Shown here piece after piece: positions 39,837 to 50,677 of a stretch of 64,000 nucleotides of DNA. Location of the stretch: NCBI RefSeq assembly GCF_947172395.1, contig NC_069100.1, positions 7,716,109 through 7,780,108 of the forward strand. The letters run 5' to 3'. Below the pieces are notes generated by a model. It did no database searches. It had not been told where the DNA came from and saw nothing but the letters and a program-made list of their open reading frames with translations. Origin of the DNA: Bicyclus anynana (taxonomy: Eukaryota > Arthropoda > Insecta > Lepidoptera > Nymphalidae). The position numbers were made by a program, and so were the translations under genes. The stretch's first letter is position 1. Every line of letters starts with the position of its first letter.

Positions 39837-41469
39837 ATTCCCAGTTTTCGTTGTCGTAAATGCAACTTAATGGGCCTGCGATCCGCCACTCTAGTTTCTT
39901 GCGCTGCTGCGATGTTTCCTTCTATACCCACAAATTGTTGTATTAGCGCAATTAATCGCTATGCTCCGTATTTGTCCCTTGACTTGTCCTCAAAAACCGA
40001 CAAGCGGGAGCGGTGAGCAGGACGAGTAACGTCGCCACGCTACGTCACTGTCTACTTTTCGACGTGACGTGGTTTGCGATGGATCCGCTTCCACAATACT
40101 TCAAACGCACTGTACTTTGTTCTGCGATACCACCGCCATACACATCATTAGTTCTTCGAGCCGATTCTTCTGCACTGGTGCAGCGATGGAACTCGTACTC
40201 GTAAATAACATAAATTTCAAGTTTTCCATTTTGTAAACTAAGTGACGCAAAGAAAAACAAACGAGGCATGGTTTTCAAAACACAAAAGCATGAGTAAATA
40301 GCTGTAATATTTGAAATTGGAACTCCTAACCAAAGAGGAGATATTTGAGACCAAAGAGGCCAGTACGACAAGACGCTAATTTCATATGTAAGGACCTAAA
40401 AAAGCTCTACAATTTTTAAAAACATTTCCACAAAAGGCATGAATTCGACTCATAAAACAAAAGCTCATAATAAAAGGCCGCATAAATTCTGTTAGCACAG
40501 AAAACTAAAGCGTGCCCCCGATACCCTGGTGACCGATTTTTATCATTATTATTTCATATCCCCTAAAAGCCTCCCTCTTTTGTTTTTAAAAGGAAAACCT
40601 CTTGTCCAAATATTTTATTCCGTCCCTCCATATTTTGACTGACCAGTATGTAATGTGGTTGACGGTTGGTTGATTTAAAGCTCTAGGTTTGTATGATTAA
40701 GGTTGAAAATCAAATAAGTTATTTTATTAAACATTGAATATGTTTTAGTTAGGGTTGTCAAATGATGTAATAATTATTTGAAATCGTCGAGAAAGTTAAA
40801 CTAATATAATTTATTGCAAATGAAGTAAATGTAACATTTATTTGATTTGCAATAAATTAGATGCATTATTATTTATTATAATGATTCTTGCTAGAAACTT
40901 GAAAATATGTGTGCGAAAGTGGTACATAAAAATAGTCACTTTTATATAACTTCTTTAACTTATAATGTAATTTCTTTGACTCGTCAGGTTTTTTACTTCG
41001 TCTATAGTAAATATATAGTCTAAACAGGGTACTTGACTCATATCAAATTAAATTATTTTAAATTAGTCACATTCGCTATTATTCACAGATCACGTTTGTT
41101 GAGCCCTTATTTTTATATATTCCTTACATTTAGATCTATTTCTATCATATCAGAATAAATCAGAATAAAAAATTATTATACGAAATTACTTTTTGATACT
41201 TCACATAAAATATGAAGATAATGCTTTAAGTAGATACTGTTTATCGTTTAAAAATTTTACACGTGTAACATTATATGAGAGGGTTTTAAAAGCATTTCGA
41301 CATAAAGTATTTACGCATCGCATATTTTATACTTACGTGTAGGTGGATTTTTTTTAATTATGATGTCTTTCTATATTTAATTAATACGAGTATACCTTTG
41401 TATCGTGAGCACCTCTTGTTTATGGGGTCATGTGATTTTGTTTTATTGCGTCCTTCAAAGAACAATCTA
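39837..41469. other. Intergenic, no gene seen
   Basis: 39940-40200 is somewhat GC-richer with overlapping frames on both strands (up to 108 codons) of no known family. From 40.5 kb it is very AT-rich. The only structure is the hairpin at 40807. Confidence 0.4.
40807..40859. repeat. Short hairpin, ~26-bp arms
   Basis: TAATTTATTGCAAAT (40807-40821) pairs perfectly with ATTTGCAATAAATTA (40845-40859). Pairing continues inward with two mismatches to a 1-3 base loop. The loop is too small for a typical pre-miRNA. Confidence 0.9.
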
Positions 41470-41560
41470 GGCACAAGCTAGGCGCCGCTAGGCAATCGCA
41501 TACTACCATGATTGCATCATCGCTTACCGTCAGGAATGATTTCAGTCAAGATTCCTGAAA
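41470..41560 (+). mobile_element. tRNA-SINE family 2, fragment
   Basis: GATTGCATCATCGCTTACCG followed by TCAGG and GTCAAGATT resembles the 3' body of family 2 (compare 52630-52670). Short and diverged. Confidence 0.45.
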
Positions 41561-42080
41561 TTGATAAAATTATATGGGTACCAATAGCATTAGGAGAACG
41601 TGACTCTTGTAAACGAATAACTTAAAAGATTGCACAGACAGATCGACATTAACAATAAGAGTTATATGAAATCCGAGCTTCAACGGGTGCCAAATTCTAT
41701 AGCACTTGCATTAAACATAGCTGTAGGAATAAACGACGTTTTTCAATTCACTTAACAGAAATTTCGTTACGTTCTTAAATTTTCAAGAATATAAAGCTAA
41801 CAGTCGGCTTTAAAATAGTCCAATGAAATGGACTATCAGACCTTAATATGTTAAAAATCTCTATGTATTTTATAATGTATTAATAATGTTGTGCTTATGC
41901 GGCCCGTATTGCGTGCTAGGCCGTTTACTGATGGATATTATTGACTATCTTGTGTGACAATATTGTGTGTGTGCTGGCCAGCCTATGTTTGTTCATGACA
42001 TTCAAGAATTTCTAGTTATAGTAAATGCGATAAAGTGTAAATATAAAGTTACTTTTTATGGGATATCGAAGGTAGCTTAG
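41561..42080. other. Intergenic, left flank repeat of the 42081 MITE
   Basis: 41998-42030 (CATTCAAGAATTTCTAG) recurs at 42355-42382 beyond the MITE. Otherwise AT-rich and unassigned. Confidence 0.5.
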
Positions 42081-42344
42081 GCCGGCCGCATACATTCGTT
42101 TTCCGTTTTCGTTTTCCTAATGCGTAATTTCGATTTGCAATTCCGTGAGACTACAGCATACTTTATGGTTTTTCTTCATTCGGAATGTATATTGTCGCAA
42201 GGGCTCTCATTTGTTACGCACGCTCGGAATTTGTTCCCTTCAGAAAAAAACGTACATGTGCGTCATTTAATGCATTTTATAATGATTTCATACATTTTTC
42301 CGAAAACGGAAAATGGATTCGGAAAACGAGTGTATGCGGCCGGC
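42081..42344. mobile_element. MITE with ~25-bp inverted ends, 264 bp
   Basis: GCCGGCCGCATACATTCG at the left matches CGAGTGTATGCGGCCGGC reversed at the right, with TTTTCCG inside each end. There is no transposase. It lies between two copies of a 28-base flank sequence (see 41998 and 42355). Confidence 0.87.
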
Positions 42345-42831
42345 TTTATAATGTCATTCAAGAATTTCTAGGTATAGCGATAATATTGTACATGCGGATA
42401 AGTGTCACTCAACTATACACTCAACTATTTTTATAGGAGATTTCGGAGAAAATATAAGTGTACTCTTTCAGTGTGTAGTAAACCACTTTTTTAAACTCGG
42501 TTAAGCCACCGTAGTGTATCAAATTGTGTTTTAATATAATTAAGTTTTTTTTGACAACCCTAGCCCTAGTTGACGTTAGGGACTTATTGCGGTGTTTGAT
42601 ACATTTATTATTTTGTTTACAGGTAAGGCCGTGTTTACATATTTGCTGAGGCCGGTGAGAAATTTTCACGTAGCCTTCTGGGTAAGCTGTAACGGTCGAA
42701 AACTCAGTGTTGCATTTTTTTTTTCATTTCAAACTTCAATGCTGAGTTTTAATACAAATACTAGAAGTTTGTAACCAGCTTATAAGATAGGAGATTTACA
42801 ATTCGACACGTATTTTTGGTTTGTTGTCTGA

Positions 42832-43077
42832 ATAAACCCCCGACACAAAAAAGGGGTGTTATAAGTTTGACGCGTCTGTCTGTCTATGGCGCCATAGCTC
42901 CCGAACGGTTGAAGTGATTTTAATTTAGTTTTAAAGGTGACTTATGTGTTCTTAGACATGTTTCATGAAAATCGGTTGAGCCGTTTAAAAGTTGTGGGGT
43001 CTCAAACGAAAGCGCACTGAAAGAGAATATTGATGACTTGATCAAGAGTGTAATTAATAATTTCAAGACCTTCGGGG
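42832..43077 (+). repeat. Dispersed repeat (CCCCGACACAAAAAAGG type)
   Basis: ACCCCCGACACAAAAAAGG, GGTGTTATAAGTTTGACG, TCTGTCTGTC, GCCATAGCTCCCGAACGG and ATGAAAATCGGTTGAGCC form a block I know as a common lepidopteran repeat, likely a non-autonomous DNA element. Ends not fixed. Confidence 0.55.
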
Positions 43078-43183
43078 ATTTTTTAAAATTTCAGTTTTAT
43101 GTTATTGTTCGTTATAGGTACCTTAAAAAAATGTATTTGAACTTGAAGTACATTTCAAAAGAAGCTACCTACCTTGCAAACCA

Positions 43184-43367
43184 TCTATACTAATATTATA
43201 AAGAGGTAAAGTTTGTGGTATTGTAGGGGTTAGGTAATCTTTCGATCTACTGAACCGATTGTGAAAATTCTTTTACCCCGAGAAATCCACGTTAAAAATT
43301 TTGGCATAGGCTACATTTTATCTCTATATTCTAAATACGCGGATGAAAACTGCGGGGCGTTAGCTAG
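43184..43367 (+). mobile_element. Helitron-like element, 184 bp
   Basis: Start TCTATACTAATATTATAAAG, end GGCGTTAGCTAG, A on the left and T on the right. The interior has TACTGAACCGATTGTGAAAA and CCCCGAGAAATCC. The 3' hairpin is degenerate. Confidence 0.82.
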
Positions 43368-45052
43368 TTACTAGTGTTTAATTAATAGCTGGATAGCCCA
43401 TCAACCCGCGTTAGAGCAAAATATGGTGGGTTTTAGCTCAATATCCCCTCTCTGTTCTATAGCGAATGGGAGCCCTGGCCCTATAGTGGGCCCTAAAATA
43501 GGTTGATAATTGTTATAATAGCTGAACTTTTCGCCCTAGGATTGTAAATACTAAACTGTACTATAAAAACATTTAATAAAGGCACTTCACTTTGACGAAT
43601 ATAAAGATAACACGATCCTAATGCCTTGTCCCGCCCAAACAAACTTGGTCCTTCAAGCGGGTTCACTTAAAAAATACATCTCTAGTCGCGTAGGAACTTT
43701 CCACTGTTGATTTACATAGAGGAATACGCGTAAAAGCTGACATGGTGACTGAATATAAAATAGATAAATTTTTTATGACTTTTGGCTTATGACACATTGT
43801 CTAGAGCTACCCAGATTTGATGACTAATGATATTAGAATTTTTTGTTATATATTTATTACTGGTAAAAGGAATTTAATATTATCCTGCACAGTTACCGTA
43901 CAATTTTTTAAAGTTTACGTAACGTTTTATGTTTTACTGAAAAACAGGTAAAACTATATTCATTTATCATTCATTTAAACGTATTCAGTCATTTAAACGT
44001 ATTGCACATGTACATCTACGGACTAAATAGCTTTGTATGTAAGAAAATCAAACACTTTAACTCTGGCCTAGTGGTATAAGACCAAGTGGTCAGTTACTTT
44101 TGCCGTAGAAATTGACTGACGGAGAAAAAACATTAATTTTCCACGATGCCTAATATTAAATTGCGATACTAGGTATGTATTTCTCAAGACATGCATGGTA
44201 GGAATATGCCGACATAAGCGCTGTGGAGCTAATCATCAACAGTTAACTATATCATGGCTTTTAAACCATAACAGCGACTTAATGGAGATATAACATGCTG
44301 ATATTATCTTGGCTTGAACAAACTCTCACAAGTACAGTACTCTTTGTTTACAAGAACATTTGAAAGGTCAAGATTTTCTGATTGTATTGAATAAACTGCT
44401 AGTTTAAAAGATAGAATTTATAGATAAGTCAGCAATAACTCGACGCTTGCTTTTAATAAAAAAAAAACATCGCAACTCCCCTCAACGCATCACCCCGTTG
44501 ATCGAGGGAATAGGCAGCTTTGTTTGTCGTTGTAACAGGACCCAGGGACGTGAAAGGCCGGTGTTTTCGGACGGGGCGTAACGCGATCTGTCGTTAAAAG
44601 TTGTTAACTTGACGGATTGAGAGCTTCTCTTGTTAGGAACTGCTTACGAGCTTTTTGGGATAATAACCACGTGTTTGAATTTGGTTTCTACTGTGGGGTG
44701 ATTCAGAAGACTAATGATAACTAAATCGGGGAAAAAGTTTACAACTTTATATCTATCATCTACTAGTATTATCCTCAAAATGATTAGGTTCACCCACGGA
44801 TATAACAAGTAAATAAGCGCTAGCCTAAGGGATATATCTATGTTCTGTGAATACACCAAACAATATCTAAAGTACCAGACTTTTTTTAAGTTGAGCCATT
44901 TTTAAATTGCTCCATGTAGGTACACTTATTCATTTCAATGATAAGACCGTGTCTTTAACTTAGAAAAATACAATAAGAGAATATACGGTTAAGTAGCTCA
45001 TACCTGGATGACGAACCGAAGTTTTTGTTTCGTAGTCAAGTAAAACTATCTA
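43368..45052. other. Intergenic with LINE-like fragments
   Basis: 43390-43530 (GGGAGCCCTGGCCCTATAGT, CCTAAAATAGGTTGAT) resembles an RTE-type 3' end of another subfamily. 44320-44375 (GTACTCTTTGTTTACAAG, ATTTGAAAGGTCAAG) resembles a LINE tail in minus orientation. No gene is seen. Confidence 0.4.
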
Positions 45053-45273
45053 TCTATACTTATAATAAAACTGTAACAGGTCAAATTCTGTACATTGAAG
45101 ATATTTTGAAAATTTTTGTTGGAGGGCATTATATAATCGATACTGGAGCTAAAAACTTTTTTTTTCGATTTTTTGTCTGTCTGTCTTTGATTTTGTTGGC
45201 CGAGCATCATCATCAGGGGTAGTTAAAAGTTAACATCGAGTTTCACGCGGACGAAGTCGCGGGCGTCCGCTAG
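45053..45273 (+). mobile_element. Helitron-like element, 221 bp
   Basis: TCTATACTTATAATAAAACT at the start, GTCGCGGGCGTCCGCTAG at the end, with GCGGACG/CGTCCGC terminal stem. It is an internally deleted relative of the long elements at 9.2 and 20.0 kb, keeping GGTCAAATTCTGTACAT and a residual GTCT tract. Confidence 0.87.
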
Positions 45274-46154
45274 TTACTTATAAAGATGAGTGATCGACTC
45301 TAAGCTATACGAGGTTACGGTAAGTTCTGAGCTGATTTAATACCTAACAGAAGACAATAATCAAATTGAGTCATACTCAGGACACCTCAATTATGAAGCA
45401 ACGCTTCCACAACTGCACCATAGGTTATTTAACTAGGAGTATATATCTTTAACTTTAAATAAACATCTGTACCTATTTGAATCCCCCGGTAAGTGCGAAT
45501 GGTCCAAATCAGGGCGCTATAAATCAAGTGATCCCATCCGCTCGCGATCCGTCAATACAATCTCGAATGGACCTTTTATTAGCCCCGCCCGCCCGAATTG
45601 AACTTATTCGATAAGCCCAAGACGTTTACAATTTACGACGTGTTTGGCGTACGATTTCAGTATCGTGATATCTTTACAATTTTATGACATTTTTGTAATT
45701 TTCATACCTAATTTAGAAAACCAAATGAACATTGTGCAAGTGAAAGTGCAAGTGATAATTTAACAAACAAAGCATTAATGAACTTATTATGTATTTGGAT
45801 ACCCTTAATTTACTCGTACACCGAAAACTATTTTATTTTTTATTCCTCTTTGATATTGAGCACTTATCTATATTATAATGATTGAATTAAATTTTAGCTT
45901 GTATTATTATGCGTTTGTAAACAATATCATACTTTGCTGTTACATAAAATATATTTGTATCAAATCGCATAATAGCCTAAATTGAATTTCAATTACTAAC
46001 AATCTCAGTTGTAATACCATTTGCAAATGTTCCTCCAACACCCATTAGAACAAAGGAGTGATTAGGTCCAGTTCTACTCTAGGCTCTGCCCTCTTTACTT
46101 ACCGCGAGCCCTGATAAGATATCATTAATTAGGATGGTAACTCAAAGGACATGG
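45274..46154. other. Intergenic with a GC-richer unique block
   Basis: 45485-45660 (CAGGGCGCTATAAATC, CGCTCGCGATCCGTCAATAC, TTTTATTAGCCCCGCCCG) stands out from its AT-rich surroundings and has no repeat relative. It is a candidate conserved noncoding element. The sides are AT-rich without a gene. Confidence 0.35.
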
Positions 46155-46530
46155 TCCGTATCATTAAAATAAAAAAAAAATACAAGGATTTTATTAAAAT
46201 CTAAATAAGTGAATAAATGTACTAAATAAAAAGTAAGAAATAAAATTAAATCCAAGTTTTTGAGTTATATCAAGAAGGCGCCCTTAAAGCAACTGTGACA
46301 TGACAATTGACAGCAAACGTCAAATCGACTACTGCATTGAAAACGTCATCTATCCGCCATTATTACCCATAGTAGTGTTTCTATGGATTTCTATGGATGC
46401 ATTTCTTGGGAGAGAACGAATATTATTTCGAAAGAATTAGAGTAAATTCGTATATTTGTATACGAATTTACTCTAATTCTTCAAAATCTTTTATTTCTGC
46501 CAGGGACAATGACTGATCATGGGCTCCACA
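46155..46530 (-). repeat. Dispersed repeat R1, minus copy
   Basis: Reverse-complement match to 10930-11280 (GATTTTATTAAAATCTAAAT, GACAGCAAACGTCAAATCGA, GCATTTCTTGGGAGAG, CAGGGACAATGACTGATCAT). It contains the perfect hairpin at 46432-46481, which the other copy lacks. Confidence 0.85.
46432..46481. repeat. Perfect 23-bp palindrome, TTTG loop
   Basis: 46432-46454 is the exact reverse complement of 46459-46481; loop TTTG. The paralogue at ~11.0 kb has only the first arm, so the second arm replaced other sequence. Confidence 0.96.
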
Positions 46531-46916
46531 CAATTTTGGACCATCTCCTTTAATTTATAAAAATGTCGTGTCTAATACAAATCGTATCGTATAAACATCT
46601 CTCATCTAAGCCCGGTATTTAAGTGCGGTACACATAATACGAGATAGTGGATAAAGGGGTTTTGTCTTGTATCTCCGTCTTACGTATATGATATCAATAT
46701 GTTGTTGTTTGTGTGTATGCAGCTTAGCTAAGAGTGCTGGGATATTGAGAGCCGAGAGTAGCTTTATTAAAGCTTCACATTCTTCGATGAAGTTTTCTAG
46801 AAAGTTGTTACTAAATCCTAGATTTAATATTTTAAACTTGCACTTATTTTAGTATAGGTTTAAGTACTAAGTTATGCAATAGTATAGGTATTTTGAGTCG
46901 TAATTTTTCTTAACTA
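46531..46916. other. Intergenic, no gene seen
   Basis: A 61-codon frame (46667-46852) with a short hydrophobic start has no other support. Confidence 0.4.
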
Positions 46917-47115
46917 CTAGCTGACGCCGCGCGGTTTTACCCGCGTGGTTCCCGTTCCTGTAGGAATACCGGGATTATATATAGCCTATAGCCTTCCTCG
47001 ATAAATGGGCTACCTAACACAGAAAGATTTTCCAAATCGGACCAGTAGTTTCTGAGATTAGCGCGTTCAATCAAACAAACAAACAAACTCTTCAGCTTTA
47101 TATTATTAGTATAGA
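46917..47115 (-). mobile_element. Helitron-like element, 199 bp
   Basis: Plus strand CTAGCTGACGCCGCGCGGTT is its 3' end; the 5' end is TCTATACTAATAATATAAAG reversed near 47115. Interior TAGCCTATAGCCTTCCTCGA and CCAGTAGTTTCTGAG fit the short subtype. Confidence 0.82.
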
Positions 47116-47391
47116 TTATTATTTACTTACTTAAGTAAATACTTAGATAGGTAAATGGTATCCGTTATTGCTTTCATGTTATCATGTTTGTTTGTCATTA
47201 ATATACGGTTGTAATAAAATTAATTGCCTCAGCCTTAATGAGATTAGGTCAATGGCTTGCGGCTGAACTTGTTTCCCAGAAGTTCCAAGTTCAAGAAGTT
47301 CCAATGTTGATGTCCATATAACATGGCTCCATATAATACTCTTGTTGTTAATTAAAAAATATTCAGTCTGTTAAAAGTTCTATAGCTTGAC

Positions 47392-47560
47392 AAACACTGG
47401 GTCCGCGCGGGCCGGGAGGGGGGGTAGTGATATCACGACTTCATACCCGCGCAGTCCATGCGCCCGCTCCGCGTGTACGATTTCGCCCCCCGTCGCCAGC
47501 ATATCATGGGAGTGTCATCAAGGAACTTGCCAAGTTATATGTCCATTAGTTGCTTGCGAG
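47392..47560. repeat. Dispersed GC-rich repeat, copy 2
   Basis: GCGCGGGCCGGGAGGGGGGG, TGCGCCCGCTCCGCGTGTAC and GGGAGTGTCATCAAGGAACT; related to 1664-1835. The 60-codon frame 47387-47569 is probably a by-product of the GC content. Confidence 0.55.
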
Positions 47561-48112
47561 TCCGAATAAGCAAACGGTGTCTTAATATACCAAGGCATAA
47601 GATTTATGGTATTGGCTGTTAGTCCCTAATTGTACTGTTATTGTTCAATAAGTTTTGGCTAAGGTTTCTCGAAAATTTCTCTAAGTAAGGCAGAAAGGTA
47701 ATGGAATGTTATTGCCCTTTGTACTCCACACATTACATGTAACATGTATTGTGCAATAGCATTTTTATAACTTGCTATAGGCGAAATTTATGAAAAAAAC
47801 AAACCTTTTTATTATTTTAATATTCATCGCTTATAGGGTAATTTAACTTTTTACTGTCTCCTATAGCAGAACTTCACCATGCTATACCCATTAAGCTCTC
47901 ACTAACCACGTTAAGTTTATTTAAACATACTTATTATCTCCTGTATTCATTGTTTATGTCTGCCAAAAGACTCCCACTTTTGGCACATGCCCTTCAGAAA
48001 TTCTAAACAATACTCATATTTGTAGGCGTCCACAGATCCGCATTGTACGTATCGAACGCCTACGTTTAGTCCGAATTTGTTATTGTATTTTATATCGTAA
48101 TAAATAATTAAT
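47561..48112. other. Intergenic, no gene seen
   Basis: AT-rich, leading into the tandem array. Nothing recognised. Confidence 0.5.
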
Positions 48113-48960
48113 TGATGGGCTAAACAGATGGTTCACTGGCTGGTGGTAAGTAAGCCTCATGTGCAAATAATTACACCGGTCTTAGCGATACTCCCCGGAT
48201 GAGCTCTGTCAGAAAAAGGTTTACTACTACTGCATTACACAGATAAAATTATAATTTTCTGATGGCTTAAGCCTCATGCGCATGTAATTATATCGGCAAC
48301 TATACCACTAAGCCCTTCAGACCGGCACTGAGCAAAATAGCTTGGCGGCAGAAATAGTCCTAGCGGTACACCCCCGGATGAGCTGTCAGAAAAAGGTTTA
48401 CTACTACTGCATTACACAGATAAAATTATAATTTTCTGATGGCTTAAGCCTCATGCGCATGTAATTATATCGGCAACTATACCACTAAGCCGTTCAGACC
48501 GGCACTGAGCAAAATTGCTTGGCGGCAGAAATAGTCCTAGCGGTACACCCCCGGATGAGCTGTGAGAAAAAGGTTTACTACTACTGCATGATACCGATAA
48601 AATTATAATTTCCTGATGACTTAAGTCTCATATACATGTAATTATACGGGCAAGTACGCCACACTATGCCATTCAGACCGGCACTGAGCAAAACTGCTTG
48701 GCGGCAGAAATAGTCATAGCGGATGAACTGTTAGAAAAAGGTTTACTACTAATGCATGATACAGATAAAATTGTAATTATCTGATGGTAAGTAATCCTTA
48801 TGAGCAATGTAATTACACCGGCAACTATGCTACACTAAGCCCTTCAGAACGGCGTTGAGCAAAACTGCTTGGCGGCAGAAATAGTCATAGTCATAGCTGT
48901 CAGAAAAAGGTTTACTATTACTGCATTATACAGATAAAATTACAATTATTGGCCCAATTA
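48113..48960 (+). repeat. Tandem array, about five 168-177-bp units
   Basis: GATAAAATT occurs at 48242, 48419, 48596, 48764 and 48933 (spacing 177, 177, 168, 169). Each unit carries TAAGCCTCATG, CACTAAGCCCTTCAGA, GCTTGGCGGCAGAAATAGTC and GAAAAAGGTTTACTA. Units two and three are nearly identical. The unit resembles a dispersed lepidopteran repeat that became tandem here. Confidence 0.93.
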
Positions 48961-49376
48961 TGTTTGTGATGGAATCATTATTTAAATAATAAAACAATTA
49001 AATTAAATTGAAAATATGAAATCAATCACATTTATGCCGAGGTCACTTATTCCTCGCGACCCGCGTTTCATATAAATGCCCGGATTCAGTTTTGTTCGGT
49101 GGGGCGTGAAATTGGAATAACTGAATGCATGCGAGGTGGCACAGGGTGGATGGGAAACGGGTGGAACTCGCAGATTTCATCTGGAATGTTTCGAAATAAT
49201 TGGGTTGAAATTCTATGCTATTTATGGGTCATTAAGTGGCTCATAGGATTTGGGGGTGTTTTATTATTTTAGCGTCGATGGAATTAAAAGATTATGTGTA
49301 CGCACGATCGCCATTTGTAATTTATATTGGTTGCTATTTCAAAATGCGCGTGTCCACTTTTTATAGAAAGTTATAT
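48961..49376. other. Intergenic with a GC-richer unique block
   Basis: 49035-49170 (GAGGTCACTTATTCCTCGCG, CGGTGGGGCGTGAAATTGG) has no repeat relative and could be a conserved noncoding element. Confidence 0.3.
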
Positions 49377-49717
49377 TATAATGTTCACTATTTTTTTTAA
49401 CACTTTTGTAGCTGATTGTACACAATAGATTTTGTATAAGACTTATGTAGACGAGTGTACCTTTAACGATAACAATGTTGTTTACGATTTACTAATGATC
49501 ATTAACAGCTAATACGAGTGGAAAGTGCGGATGTTTATTTCCTTTAACTAAATGATGTTGTTATTGTCTTAACTTATAAGCTCCTCCACCCAATAGTGTA
49601 ATATGTTCCCTTCTAGTACTTTTCGTGTATAGTAATACTTAGTACTTTCAAACTATAATAAAGTATTATTACGTAACGTAACGCTGCTGTTGTGTTCTTC
49701 AAGACCTGAACGTTACA
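49377..49717 (+). mobile_element. Diverged solo LTR related to the gypsy element
   Basis: It aligns end to end with the LTRs at 11854 and 19575: TGTATAAGACTT.TGTAGA.GAG, ACTAAATGATGTTGTTATTG, TATAAGCTCCTCCACCCAAT and CTATAATAAAGTATTATTAC, ending CGTTACA. It starts TATAATG instead of TGTAATG. No internal region is attached. Flanks ATAT and ATAC may be a decayed target duplication. Confidence 0.9.
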
Positions 49718-50374
49718 ATACTAATTCAGAATAATTTTTATCATAATCGAATTTGGAGCTGGATGTGTAATAGTCCAATTTTAACAACAATATGAATAGT
49801 CCTCAGTGGGGGATACTCATGTTACATACCAACATCTAACCTAAAACCCATCAAAACTCATTGACTGATTGCACGATTGTTAAACGTAAACATGTGTTCT
49901 TTCCCAAACCATTCATTTAAAAATTTTAAACGTAGAAATAAAAAACTGTTGCGTAGTAAACAAAGACGCAAGTTAGAAAAGTAACATTGTCGTCTTAGTA
50001 GAAAATCCGTATTAGAAACGACCTTCACCCATCTGTTTATTGGTTGAAAAGTGTTTTATATCAAAACACGTTACGTTAAAAATATATTGCGAGTAGGTTG
50101 CCTCCAAAATTCAAGGCCAAACTATCATTAATGATGGTTAATAATTGTGATGGGTGAAAGTCGTTTTTAGTACGGGTCGTAGACTATCTAAGTATTATAA
50201 AATGCCAATACTAAATATTAACATTCGATGTATAGACCTTTATGTACTTATATAGCTGAAATACGCGCACTTTAACCTTTTTCTGTATCTAAATAAAAAA
50301 TATACACTCGGGTATCAAACCAAAATAAACTTATAATCGTAAATTATGTCACAATTGAAACATAATCGGCCTAA
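49718..50374. other. Intergenic, no gene seen
   Basis: AT-rich. No repeat relative or open frame worth naming. Confidence 0.5.
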
Positions 50375-50520
50375 AAATCAAAATCAAAAAATCAAACTTC
50401 ATTTATTTCAAGTAGGCTTTGTTTACAAGCACTTTTGAAACGTCAAGTATGACCATTCGTAAAGACGCTACCGGTACGGAACGTTCTGCTAAGAATCGTC
50501 AAGAGAAGAGCTTACTATAA
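50375..50520 (-). mobile_element. LINE 3' end
   Basis: AAAATCAAACTTCATTTATT, TCAAGTAGGCTTTGTTTACA and CACTTTTGAAACGTCAAG are the reverse complement of the tail type at 20920-20955 and 36490-36550. The tail is an AAATC run. Confidence 0.72.
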
Positions 50521-50534
50521 TTTAAATTAGGTAC

Positions 50535-50677
50535 GAGTATATAAATGCGAAAAGTCACTCATCACCTAACATCGAAAACCGCTTGGCTTGGTTAGTAGAC
50601 GTTTGCTAGTAATGCATTTTGCGAGAGGGCCGGATTAAAGAGGTCTAACGGCGGATGAAATCGCGGGCGACCGCTAG
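50535..50677 (+). mobile_element. Helitron-like element, degenerate
   Basis: GAGTATATAAATGCGAAAAG near the start and ATCGCGGGCGACCGCTAG then T at the end. The 5' terminus is uncertain. Confidence 0.6.

Noticed and set aside
40807..40859. miRNA precursor
   Set aside because: The loop is only 1-3 bases and the stem too short for Dicer processing of the usual kind.
42120..42436. Two 83-codon frames at 42120-42371 and 42185-42436
   Set aside because: They lie mostly inside a MITE with inverted ends and show no protein features.
48113..48960. CRISPR-like array
   Set aside because: Units are ~170 bp with no short repeat/spacer alternation, and the genome is an insect's.
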